A DNA stretch of 10,075 bases, from assembly GCA_025453925.1 (NCBI GenBank), contig JALOPK010000095.1, positions 1-10,075 on the forward strand, given 5' to 3'. Under the pieces are notes generated by a model, which worked only from the letters and a program-made list of their open reading frames with translations, was not told where the DNA came from and searched no databases. Source of the stretch: Candidatus Eiseniibacteriota bacterium (GTDB lineage Bacteria > JAFGKV01). The position numbers and the translations under genes were made by a program. Shown here in pieces: positions 1 through 6,345 of the stretch (positions within the stretch are counted from its first letter, which is position 1; the number at the start of each line of letters is the position of its first letter).

Positions 1-135
1 CTCCGCTTGCTGTCCGCGGGCGATGGAATTCGACTCCGCCCGCTCCCTGTCCGGCATAATCCCGTTGTTTTCCTTCTGCTCGTGACGCTGCTGGGCACCG
101 AATGGTGGCTGCGGAACAGGCGGGGTATGCCCTGA
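1..135 (+). CDS. C-terminal end of a membrane protein (partial, 5' end outside window)
   Basis: Frame 1 is open from the first base to a TGA at 133-135 and gives 44 residues. The visible end has a short polar stretch (LRPLPVRHNP), then one hydrophobic helix (VVFLLLVTLLG), then the tail TEWWLRNRRGMP. A final helix followed by E-W-W-L-R and a basic tail is seen at the C-terminus of many large membrane-anchored von Willebrand factor A or glutamine-amidotransferase-like proteins (BatA/BatB-like operons). That family assignment is inference from the tail only. The basic tail after the helix predicts a cytoplasmic C-terminus. The gene converges on the aldolase gene that ends at 173. Confidence 0.6.
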   Translation, partial: LRLLSAGDGIRLRPLPVRHNPVVFLLLVTLLGTEWWLRNRRGMP

Positions 136-145
136 CGTGTCCATT

Positions 146-170
146 CGGCGGGGCGTTGCGCCATACGCCG
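146..170. terminator. Candidate bidirectional terminator hairpin between convergent genes
   Basis: The 37-nt gap between two convergent stop codons holds a nested inverted repeat. The outer arms CGGCG (146-150) and CGCCG (166-170) enclose GGCG (152-155), a TTG loop and CGCC (159-162). It is GC-rich and would fold on either strand. There is no clear T-tract on either side, so intrinsic termination is not certain. Confidence 0.4.
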
Positions 171-172
171 GA

Positions 173-775
173 CTACTGCCGGGGAGAGTTCCCTCGCACC
201 TCAAACCGGGTCAGATAGCGCACCCTGCATGCGTGTTCGGCGAAGCTGGCCATCGAGAATGCCTCGTCGATTGACCTGCCGATGGCCACAACCCCGTGAC
301 CGCGAATGACGAGAGCGGGATGGCCGTGCAGGGCATTGAGGCAGCGGGAGATCGTCTCTGCCCGATCGTCGCTCGCATCCACCACGGGAATCCCTCCCAG
401 CACCCCGGCACACTCGATGTCCGAGGAGATGAGTAGTGGTTGCGCACTGATGAGCGACTCCGCGACGGCATAGGGGGAATGGGTATGCACGATGGCGCCC
501 GCCTCCGTCTCCCGGTAGATCGCCAGATGAAGGGGCGCATCGGAGGAGGCCGTTGCCGTGAGCGGGCAATCCGCAAAGCTGACGGTCACGAGGGCGTCAT
601 CGCTCAGCTCATCGAGCATGGCGCCAGTTGCCGTGATGATGCACCCTTCGCCTTCGCGGACCGAGAGATTGCCCACACAGGAGTGCACCAGCCCGCGTCG
701 CACGAGCTTCTCACCCACACGGATGATCCTCGCGCGAGCTCCCTCCCTGTGCCCGACAGTCTCTTTCGGGTGCAT
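173..775 (-). CDS. Class II aldolase/adducin-family protein (FucA/AraD-like)
   Basis: This 200-residue protein is a compact zinc-dependent aldolase or epimerase of the L-fuculose-phosphate aldolase/ribulose-phosphate epimerase family, close to the usual 200-220 residues. It acts in the cytoplasm on a phosphorylated sugar. Visible landmarks are GNLSVR (35-40, phosphate-binding region), TATGAMLDEL (48-57), the metal-site motif HTH (His97, His99) and GHG with the third zinc ligand His160. At the position of the catalytic Glu73 of E. coli FucA (SSE) it reads SSD, with Asp79. The start is the ATG at 775; the 18-nt gap after the dehydrogenase gene has only a weak GGGG ribosome-binding site, which suggests translational coupling. 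It is the last gene of the four-gene minus-strand operon. The substrate cannot be read from sequence: deoxy-sugar phosphate cleavage and epimerisation are both possible. Confidence 0.88.
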   Translation of the reverse strand: MHPKETVGHREGARARIIRVGEKLVRRGLVHSCVGNLSVREGEGCIITATGAMLDELSDDALVTVSFADCPLTATASSDAPLHLAIYRETEAGAIVHTHSPYAVAESLISAQPLLISSDIECAGVLGGIPVVDASDDRAETISRCLNALHGHPALVIRGHGVVAIGRSIDEAFSMASFAEHACRVRYLTRFEVRGNSPRQ

Positions 776-793
776 GAGTCGGCAGCCGCCCCG

Positions 794-1822
794 TCACCTC
801 AGGCATTCGATGATGATCTTCATCGAGCGGTGCTGCCAGGGGTGGGTAAGCATCTCGATGGCGGCGCCCAGTTCGCCCAGACCGAGCCTGTGGGTGATCA
901 TAGAGCCCACGGGTACCCTGCGAGATTCGATCAGCGCCAAGGCAGTGGCTGAGTCCTTCGGCGGGCTGGCATAGGAACTGGTGAGCGTCACCTCGGTTCT
1001 CCAGAAGATCTCATTCCAGGGGACGGGGATCGTCTCTTTCGGATCTTCGGCGCCGGAGAAGAACAACACCGTGCCGCCCCGCTCCACGGCGCGCAGTGCG
1101 AGCGGCACCAGCGGCCGACAGAGTACCACCAGATCCGCTCGACGTCCTCCCGTCAACTCCCGCAGTGCGTCAACCGCCGTATCGTCTGACTCGATGGCGG
1201 CATCGGCCCCATGCACCCGGGCCATCTCGAGCCGGAAGGGGATGGAATCGCACGCCACGATGAGGCCGGCGCCCAGAGCACGTGCCGCCATGATCATGAG
1301 CTGGGCGGAAATGCCGCATCCGATGACGAACACGGTCAGCCCCGGCCGCATTTGTGCCTGACGGAGGCCACGGAGCACGCAGCCAAGCGGCTCGACGAAC
1401 GTCGCGTCCTCGAAGGAGACATCGTCCGGAACAGAGAGAATACCCCGGTCGACATTGATGGCGGGGACGCGCACGTACTCCGAGAATCCCCCAGGGACGA
1501 AGTTGGTGGTCTGCAGGGTCGTGCAGCAGCTATGATGGCCGGCAAGGCAATAGTGGCATGTGTTGCACGGCACATGATGCGCGACGGAGACACGGGCGCC
1601 GACGCGAAACCGACGCACCCTGGCACCCGCATCGACGATCACGCCGGCGATCTCGTGACCGAGAACAAGAGGCGACCGATGGAGGCGGTACCATTCCATG
1701 CCGTCCGATCCGCACAGCCCACCGGCTTCCACCCTCACCAGGACTTCATCCTCGCCGATGGTGGGGGTTGGCATTTCCTCGAGGCGGACATCCCGATTGT
1801 TGTACCACATGGCGACCCGCAT
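794..1822 (-). CDS. Zinc-dependent medium-chain alcohol/sugar dehydrogenase
   Basis: This 342-residue MDR-superfamily enzyme resembles sorbitol and threonine dehydrogenases. The N-terminal catalytic domain shows the catalytic-zinc ligand Cys37 in GLCGSD, GHE (His56, Glu57) and a further likely ligand, Glu144, in FVEPLG. The structural-zinc loop is intact: Cys86, Cys89, Cys92 and Cys100 with the classic x2-x2-x7 spacing. The Rossmann domain has GCGISA near 168-173 and an acidic residue, Asp192, at the end of the second strand, which favours NAD over NADP. It should oxidise a secondary hydroxyl of a polyol or sugar, or run in reverse. The ATG at 1822 has GGAAGG 9 nt upstream. It lies 45 bp downstream of the LsrF-like gene and 18 bp before the class II aldolase, so it is probably in the same transcript. 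The exact substrate is unknown. Confidence 0.92.
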   Translation of the reverse strand: MRVAMWYNNRDVRLEEMPTPTIGEDEVLVRVEAGGLCGSDGMEWYRLHRSPLVLGHEIAGVIVDAGARVRRFRVGARVSVAHHVPCNTCHYCLAGHHSCCTTLQTTNFVPGGFSEYVRVPAINVDRGILSVPDDVSFEDATFVEPLGCVLRGLRQAQMRPGLTVFVIGCGISAQLMIMAARALGAGLIVACDSIPFRLEMARVHGADAAIESDDTAVDALRELTGGRRADLVVLCRPLVPLALRAVERGGTVLFFSGAEDPKETIPVPWNEIFWRTEVTLTSSYASPPKDSATALALIESRRVPVGSMITHRLGLGELGAAIEMLTHPWQHRSMKIIIECLR

Positions 1823-1831
1823 GGGCGTATT

Positions 1832-1837
1832 CCTTCC
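1832..1837 (-). promoter_or_regulatory. Ribosome-binding site of the dehydrogenase gene
   Basis: GGAAGG on the minus strand, 9 nt before the ATG at 1822. It supports this start in the 45-bp gap after the LsrF-like gene. Confidence 0.6.
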
Positions 1838-1867
1838 GATCTATTCCGTGAACTCAGGTGGCGCTCG

Positions 1868-2740
1868 CTACACGCGGCCCTTTTCGGAATGCGCCAACTC
1901 GGTGTAGAGTTCTGAGGCCTGATCGGGTGCGAGGCCTTCGTGGATGACCGACCGAAGCGCCCGCATCATCGCCGCAGGGTAGGCGTCCTGCCAGACGTTC
2001 CGGCCGAGATTGACACCGATCGCGCCCTTCTGGAGACCGTCGTGGACGAAGTCGAGAACCTCGCGATGGGTCTCGCATTTCGGCCCTCCGGCCATCACTA
2101 CGGGCACCGGGCAACCCTCAGTGACCTTCTCGAAGTCATCGGCGGCGTAGTAGGTCTTGACCACACGAGCACCCAGTTCTGCGGCGATGCGGCACGCCAG
2201 GGCCAGGTACTTCGCGGTACGCCTCTCCAGCTCCTTGCCGACTGCCGTGACCGCCATGACAGGGATGCCGAAAGGTTCGCACAGGTCGACGATGTCCGCC
2301 AGGTTCTTGAGCGTTTGCTTCTCATAGTCGCTGCCGACGAACACCGAGACCCCCACGGCGGATGCGTTGCACCGGATGACCTCATCGATGGAAGCCACCA
2401 GCGCTTCGTCGGCGAGATCATGACCGGTAACACTGGTGCCGCCCGATACGCGAAGGATGATCGGCATCGAGATAGCCGGAGGGATCGCGGACCGCAGTAC
2501 TCCTCTGGTCACAAACAGGGCATCGGCATAGGGCAAAAGAGGCGCAATGGTCTCCCCGGGCCGCTCGAGGCACCGCGTCGGTCCCAGGAAATAGCCATGA
2601 TCGATGGGCAGGTAGAAGCACCGGCCATCCGGACCGATCAGTCTGGAGAGCCGGTTCTTCATCCCCCAGCCGAGATGGTCGGCTCCCTTGATCGGGGGAT
2701 AACTGGCGGTTTCACTGATGCTGCAAGGATCGCACGACAT
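1868..2740 (-). CDS. LsrF-like class I aldolase/thiolase (DeoC/LacD/DhnA family)
   Basis: This 290-residue protein closely parallels E. coli LsrF (291 residues), which cleaves 3-hydroxy-5-phosphonooxypentane-2,4-dione with CoA at the end of AI-2 breakdown. Recognisable blocks in order are WGMKNRLSRL (25-34), LPIDHGYFLGP (44-54), TRGVLRS (78-84), VGKELER (167-173), the Schiff-base lysine segment VVKTYY (Lys195), PVPVVMAGG (211-219, phosphate binding) and GVNLGRN (242-248). The barrel is complete and no catalytic residue is missing. An upstream in-frame extension to 2869 exists, but I choose the ATG at 2740 because it has AGGAGG 7 nt before it and matches the family's length. It lies 25 bp after the cupin gene. 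No lsrK, lsrG or Lsr transporter is in view, so a role in AI-2 turnover is not shown. Related family members include 2-amino-3,7-dideoxy-hept-6-ulosonate synthase and class I fructose-bisphosphate aldolase. Confidence 0.9.
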   Translation of the reverse strand: MSCDPCSISETASYPPIKGADHLGWGMKNRLSRLIGPDGRCFYLPIDHGYFLGPTRCLERPGETIAPLLPYADALFVTRGVLRSAIPPAISMPIILRVSGGTSVTGHDLADEALVASIDEVIRCNASAVGVSVFVGSDYEKQTLKNLADIVDLCEPFGIPVMAVTAVGKELERRTAKYLALACRIAAELGARVVKTYYAADDFEKVTEGCPVPVVMAGGPKCETHREVLDFVHDGLQKGAIGVNLGRNVWQDAYPAAMMRALRSVIHEGLAPDQASELYTELAHSEKGRV

Positions 2741-2747
2741 CAAGTAT

Positions 2748-2753
2748 CCTCCT
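2748..2753 (-). promoter_or_regulatory. Strong Shine-Dalgarno site fixing the LsrF-like start
   Basis: AGGAGG on the minus strand, 7 nt upstream of the ATG at 2740. It decides between this start and an in-frame 43-codon extension that would run into the preceding cupin gene. Confidence 0.85.
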
Positions 2754-2765
2754 GAAGTGCGGTGA

Positions 2766-3356
2766 TCAGGGCCGCATGTGGGGCGGAAGTTGGGCGCACA
2801 GCTCGACCGGCAGGTCGGATGGCCGGACCCGCCCCTCCTGGAAAGCCGGAGACTCAGGGTCGGCGTCAAAATGATGGCTCGTGAGGTAGATCAGCACCGC
2901 TTCGCGCTCCGTGGCATTGTGATAGCCGTGCAGTACGCCCTGCGGTATTCCCAGCAATGTGTCACGATAGCCAAGCACCACGCGATTCACGGCACCCCGT
3001 GTCGGAGACTCGGGGCGGAGATCCACGGCGTATGCGGTAAGACGTCCGAACCCCGGGAGGACGAACCATGCCTCCCGCTGTTCGGGATGGACGTGGAGCC
3101 CCACGGCACACCCCGGCTGCACGACGGTCACGTTGATCTGCCTGATCTCCAAATCGAATCCCGCCCTGGCCAGCTCCACATGGGCCACGCCGTCCAGCCG
3201 AGCGATCTCGCGGATGCTCCCGCCGTTCTCAGGATCAGGGAATGCCCGGGCGATGTTGAGCACCACCGCACCGTCGATGAACCCGGCTGAGGAATAGATC
3301 TGCCTGGTCACGATGCCCTCGCCTGCCAGTCCGTGAACCCTTTCTTCCCAGGCCAC
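2766..3356 (-). CDS. RmlC-like cupin, probable sugar 3,5-epimerase or isomerase family
   Basis: With the GTG start at 3356 the protein has 196 residues and a single cupin barrel. It resembles dTDP-4-dehydrorhamnose 3,5-epimerase (RmlC, about 180 residues). Features in order are GLHVH (86-90, with the His expected at the RmlC catalytic position), then VLPGFGRLTAYAVDLRPESPT (99-119), which matches the RmlC pattern of a glycine turn, VDLR and SPT. Next come LGIPQGVLHGY (135-145), which matches the RmlC P-x-G-hydrophobic-x-HG turn, and LIYLTSHHFD. The start was chosen because GGGAGG lies 5 nt upstream of this GTG. An in-frame GTG at 3422 and an ATG at 3401 would give longer proteins, but those extra residues look unconserved and would cover a good divergent promoter. 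It heads the minus-strand operon. Because its neighbours are aldolases and a dehydrogenase rather than dTDP-rhamnose genes, a free-sugar or sugar-phosphate substrate is as likely as a nucleotide sugar. Either way the function is inferred. Confidence 0.78.
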   Translation of the reverse strand: MAWEERVHGLAGEGIVTRQIYSSAGFIDGAVVLNIARAFPDPENGGSIREIARLDGVAHVELARAGFDLEIRQINVTVVQPGCAVGLHVHPEQREAWFVLPGFGRLTAYAVDLRPESPTRGAVNRVVLGYRDTLLGIPQGVLHGYHNATEREAVLIYLTSHHFDADPESPAFQEGRVRPSDLPVELCAQLPPHMRP

Positions 3357-3361
3357 AGGTT

Positions 3362-3367
3362 CCTCCC
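3362..3367 (-). promoter_or_regulatory. Ribosome-binding site supporting the GTG start of the cupin gene
   Basis: GGGAGG on the minus strand, 5 nt before the GTG at 3356. It is the best site near any of the three possible in-frame starts (3422 GTG, 3401 ATG, 3356 GTG). Confidence 0.55.
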
Positions 3368-3381
3368 ATGAGATGTTTCGG

Positions 3382-3411
3382 TTGACGTGCCAATTAGGCA
3401 TGCAATATAGT
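3382..3411 (+). promoter_or_regulatory. Sigma70-like promoter for the lipoprotein/flippase/phosphodiesterase unit
   Basis: The -35 box TTGACG (3382-3387) and -10 box TATAGT (3406-3411) are 18 nt apart, and each matches the consensus at five of six positions. AT-rich boxes stand out in this GC-rich sequence. Transcription would start near 3418 and give a leader of about 130 nt before the GTG at 3548. The same AT-rich stretch read on the other strand gives TATATT (3409-3404), a possible -10 for the cupin operon, but with no convincing -35. Confidence 0.5.
3388..3400. promoter_or_regulatory. Dyad in the promoter spacer, candidate operator
   Basis: TGCCAATTAGGCA has 4-bp inverted arms (TGCC/GGCA) around AATTA and sits between the -35 and -10 boxes of the rightward promoter. 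It is also 32-44 bp upstream of the cupin GTG start. A protein bound here could control both directions. No regulator gene is in the window and the arms are short, so this is tentative. Confidence 0.25.
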
Positions 3412-3536
3412 GTCCGCGCCACGCAATGCCCGTCTCTGTGTCGTGAGCCTCCCGCGAGCGCCCCGTGTCCGAGGGCGGGTGCCGCAGTGTACGTCTCACG
3501 GCGCCTGGGTAATCATGCTATCGTCTCGTATGCCCT

Positions 3537-3542
3537 GGAGGG
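3537..3542 (+). promoter_or_regulatory. Ribosome-binding site fixing the lipoprotein start
   Basis: GGAGGG lies 5 nt before the GTG at 3548. Starting there puts a lipoprotein signal peptide at the very N-terminus, which rules out the 46-codon in-frame extension back to 3410. Confidence 0.8.
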
Positions 3543-3547
3543 TACCA

Positions 3548-4774
3548 GTGAAACGCGCATTCCTTCTTGCTTCGTTCCTTTGTGCCGCCATGCTGGGGGC
3601 ATGCAACCGCCCGGCCCCAAAGCCCGCAGAGGCGCGTGCGGATCTGGGCGCCCGGGGCGTCTTGATGCTCTGCCAGGCGCAGTTCGTCACCGACGCCAGC
3701 GGGCACCCGACTCCCGGTCCCGCCCGGATGGAACTCGTCCGCGCCACGAACGGCACATGGGACCGTGTCGTCTTGGAGGATACGCTCAGCAATGTGTTTC
3801 ACAAGGCGATGGTGAGTATCTCCGCGGGCGACACCTCGGTGTACACCATCGGCGGAGACAACGCGGCGCTGACTTGCTGGGACGCGGGGAGAGTGCCCTC
3901 GCGGCCGCGGCGCCTCTGGCAACCGTCCTTCGGCGGAAAGCACAATCGCGTGAGGGATGTCGAGCGGGGCGATGTGGACGGCGATGGCGAGCAGGAACTG
4001 GTGATGGCGACCCACGATCAGGGGGTCGTGGCAGTGGCCGACCTGGTGCAGGGCACCTGGCAGATCACGGAAGTGGACTCCGCGCCGTCGACGTTCGTGC
4101 ACGAGATCGAGATCGGCGATGTGGACCGGGACGGGCGCTTGGAGTTCTACGCCACCCCCAGCAAACCCAACAAGGCGAGCGGCGCCTCGCAGCCCGGGGC
4201 CGTGGTCCAGTACAGTTGGGACGGCCAGAAGTATGCCAGGGCAGTGGTAGACAGCTTCCTCGATACCCACGCCAAGGAGATCCTCGTCGCAGACCTGGAT
4301 GGGAACGGAGACGAATTGTACGTGGTGAAGGAGGCGGTGACCACGGCTGGAGGGGCTGAGCCAGAAGTGCCCGTGACCATCGTCCGCTACCAGAGATCCA
4401 AGGAATCCTGGCAGAAAGACGTGGTGTCAACCATCCCCGACCGGCAATGCAGATTCCTTCTGGCATCCGATCTGGATGGTGACGGCAAGAAGGAGTTGGT
4501 CGCCGCGTCCTTCAAGTCGGGCTTGTGGTGGGTCGTCCCCGGCGGAACACTTCCCTGGCGCCGTGAATTGATCGATGCCGCGTCGTCGGGATTCGAACAC
4601 GCCTGCGTGGCCGCAGACATGGATGCCGACGGAGTGCAGGAGTTGTACGTGGCTTCCGATGACCAGAAGGAACTGCGGAAGTACTTGCGCACGCCGGGTG
4701 GGTTCGCGCGCACGACCCTGTTGCCACTGCACGGAGACGTCATCACCTGGGGTCTCACGGCGAGCCGGATGTAG
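3548..4774 (+). CDS. FG-GAP/VCBS-repeat lipoprotein (predicted beta-propeller)
   Basis: This 408-residue exported protein begins VKRAFLLASFLCAAMLGAC. It has a basic n-region, a hydrophobic core and a lipobox LGAC with Cys19 as the lipidation site. Asn follows the Cys, so no inner-membrane Asp retention signal is seen. The mature part carries five FG-GAP/VCBS-type calcium loops: DVDGDGEQEL (142-151), DVDRDGRLEF (191-200), DLDGNGDEL (249-257), DLDGDGKKEL (308-317) and DMDADGVQEL (357-366). They are spaced 49, 58, 59 and 49 residues apart, as expected for blades of a propeller. The third loop is one residue shorter than the others. Such proteins usually mediate binding or scaffolding at the cell surface; no catalytic motif is visible. 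It is the first gene after the rightward promoter and lies 55 bp before the flippase gene, so a role in envelope or polysaccharide assembly is plausible but inferred. Confidence 0.85.
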   Translation: MKRAFLLASFLCAAMLGACNRPAPKPAEARADLGARGVLMLCQAQFVTDASGHPTPGPARMELVRATNGTWDRVVLEDTLSNVFHKAMVSISAGDTSVYTIGGDNAALTCWDAGRVPSRPRRLWQPSFGGKHNRVRDVERGDVDGDGEQELVMATHDQGVVAVADLVQGTWQITEVDSAPSTFVHEIEIGDVDRDGRLEFYATPSKPNKASGASQPGAVVQYSWDGQKYARAVVDSFLDTHAKEILVADLDGNGDELYVVKEAVTTAGGAEPEVPVTIVRYQRSKESWQKDVVSTIPDRQCRFLLASDLDGDGKKELVAASFKSGLWWVVPGGTLPWRRELIDAASSGFEHACVAADMDADGVQELYVASDDQKELRKYLRTPGGFARTTLLPLHGDVITWGLTASRM

Positions 4775-4829
4775 TGTCCCGTCAGGGAGAGGATAAGCTC
4801 TTGGTCCGTATCCGGGAAACCGCCTCTCA

Positions 4830-6344
4830 ATGACGTCGAGATCGACTGCCCATCCTCGCACAGGAAGATCCCGGTTCCGAGGGATCGTGGCGAACACGGG
4901 AGCGGGCGCAGGCGGGGAGGTGGCGGACCTCGGCCTGCGGACTGTGGGAAGTCTGCTGATGGCCCGAATCCTCGGGCCCGCCGGGCTGGGTTCGTGGCTT
5001 GTGGCGCGGACGGTGGCGTTCGATTTGGGCAGCGTTCTCGCCAGATGTGGCCTCGACGAGGCGGTGCTGAGGTTTGTCGCCCGCAGTCACGGCCGCCGGG
5101 AGCCCGCTCACGCCCGGGGAGTGGTCCGCAGCGGCCTGCACTGGTCCCTCCTGACCGCGTTGGCGGCGGGGGTGATGCTGTTCGCCGTCGCACCCGCAGT
5201 CGGTGCTCGAGTGTTCAAGAAGCCGGAAGTCGCGCAGCTCATGCGGGCCCTCGCCCCCTCACTTCTGCTCTGGGCGCCCGTCGTGGTGCTTCTGGCCGCA
5301 GTGCAGGGTCTCGATCGCGTGGCGATCCGCGTGGCGGCGCAGAAGATCGCGTTTCCCGGCATACAGGCGGTCGTTCTCGGGATCGCGCTGGCGGCAGGCT
5401 TGGGGATGGGCGGCGTAGTTGCCGCGCACTATACGGGCATTATCGCCATGGTCATCGTGGCAGCCACGGCCGGGCTTCACGCCTGGCGGACCTCCGCGGG
5501 GCGTGGCGCCGGGGTCTGCCATCGGAGCGAACTGGCGCGCTTCGCGGCGCCGTTGGCCTTGAACGAGCTCAGCATGTTCGCGGTCCTGTGGCTGGACATT
5601 CTCATGCTGGGGGCGATGAGCTCGAGGAGCGAGACCGGCGTCTACGGTGCGGCTCAGCGTGTGACTGGCCTGATCGCGTTGCCCCTGAATGCGGTCAACA
5701 TGATGTTTTCTCCCGTGATCGCCTCGCTCCACGGGACCGGTGACCGGGATGGTCTGGCCGAGTTGTTCCGAGTCACCGCGCGCTGGGTGCTGTTCGCAAC
5801 CATCCCGCTGTTTGCCGTCGTTCTTTATGCGGGCAAGGAGATCCTGGGGCTCTTTGGAGAAGGGTTCCAGGCGGGCTACCCGGCGTTGGTGGTGCTCTCG
5901 GCGGGCAAGCTGGTCTCTTCCGCGACGGGCTCGGTGGGCTATGTGCTCAACATGACTGGTCATCAGCGACTCAACCTCCTGAACTCGGTGCTTCTCTGTA
6001 TGATCAATGCCGTGCTCAATGTCCTCTGGATCAGTCGGTGGGGCGCCGCGGGCGCCGCCGGAGCGGCGGCGCTCTCGCTGGCTCTGATCAATGCCCTCCG
6101 CGTCGCTCAGGTGCGGGCCGTGCTTGGAATGGGCCTTGTCAGCCGAGGGTATGCCGTTGCCCTCCTCGGGGCAGCCCTTGCCTTCCTTGTCGTGACGGTC
6201 TTCCGGGGCGTGGCCCACGGCCCGCTCGGGGTGGCGATCCTGAGCGTGGCATTCATCGTGGTTTATGCAGGCACCCTGGCGCGGTGGGGGCTCAATGATG
6301 CCGACCGAGAGATCGCGGCCGTGGCCATGCGGTGGGTTCGCTGA
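4830..6344 (+). CDS. Polysaccharide flippase, MOP superfamily (Wzx/MATE-like)
   Basis: This 504-residue integral membrane protein has roughly 12-14 hydrophobic segments, for example near 104-125, 143-159, 178-192, 197-215, 316-333, 384-402, 441-457 and 465-482. Family hallmarks are the N-terminal block ARILGPAGLGSW (45-56), the mid-protein segment WLDILMLGAM (254-263) followed by TGVYGAAQR (269-277), and LFGEGFQAGYPAL (341-353). These fit lipid-linked oligosaccharide or O-antigen flippases that move an undecaprenyl-linked unit across the inner membrane. The start is the ATG at 4830; its ribosome-binding site is weak, and about 15 polar residues precede the first conserved block. It is followed after 1 nt by the phosphodiesterase gene. 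No glycosyltransferase or polymerase gene is in view, so the exported glycan is unknown. Confidence 0.88.
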   Translation: MTSRSTAHPRTGRSRFRGIVANTGAGAGGEVADLGLRTVGSLLMARILGPAGLGSWLVARTVAFDLGSVLARCGLDEAVLRFVARSHGRREPAHARGVVRSGLHWSLLTALAAGVMLFAVAPAVGARVFKKPEVAQLMRALAPSLLLWAPVVVLLAAVQGLDRVAIRVAAQKIAFPGIQAVVLGIALAAGLGMGGVVAAHYTGIIAMVIVAATAGLHAWRTSAGRGAGVCHRSELARFAAPLALNELSMFAVLWLDILMLGAMSSRSETGVYGAAQRVTGLIALPLNAVNMMFSPVIASLHGTGDRDGLAELFRVTARWVLFATIPLFAVVLYAGKEILGLFGEGFQAGYPALVVLSAGKLVSSATGSVGYVLNMTGHQRLNLLNSVLLCMINAVLNVLWISRWGAAGAAGAAALSLALINALRVAQVRAVLGMGLVSRGYAVALLGAALAFLVVTVFRGVAHGPLGVAILSVAFIVVYAGTLARWGLNDADREIAAVAMRWVR

Positions 6345-6345
6345 G

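Noticed and set aside
1211-2755. Long plus-strand open frames (1211-1915 and 1940-2755)
   Set aside because: They are antisense to the dehydrogenase and LsrF-like genes, whose motifs are complete. The translations show no family features.
2741-2869. 43-codon N-terminal extension of the LsrF-like protein
   Set aside because: It overlaps the cupin gene, is Arg/Ser/Pro-rich with no LsrF similarity, and ignores the strong AGGAGG before the ATG at 2740.
3386-3393. TTGGCACG on the minus strand, resembling a sigma54 -24 element
   Set aside because: The required TTGC-type -12 element is absent at the right distance (CCGA instead), and no sigma54 activator gene is in view.
3410-3547. 46-codon N-terminal extension of the lipoprotein
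   Set aside because: It would bury the signal peptide internally and overlap the -10 box. GGAGGG and the lipobox both support the GTG at 3548.
6265-6345. 27-codon extension of the phosphodiesterase
   Set aside because: It overlaps the flippase C-terminus; family members begin at the MRRLLVIGLDG block.
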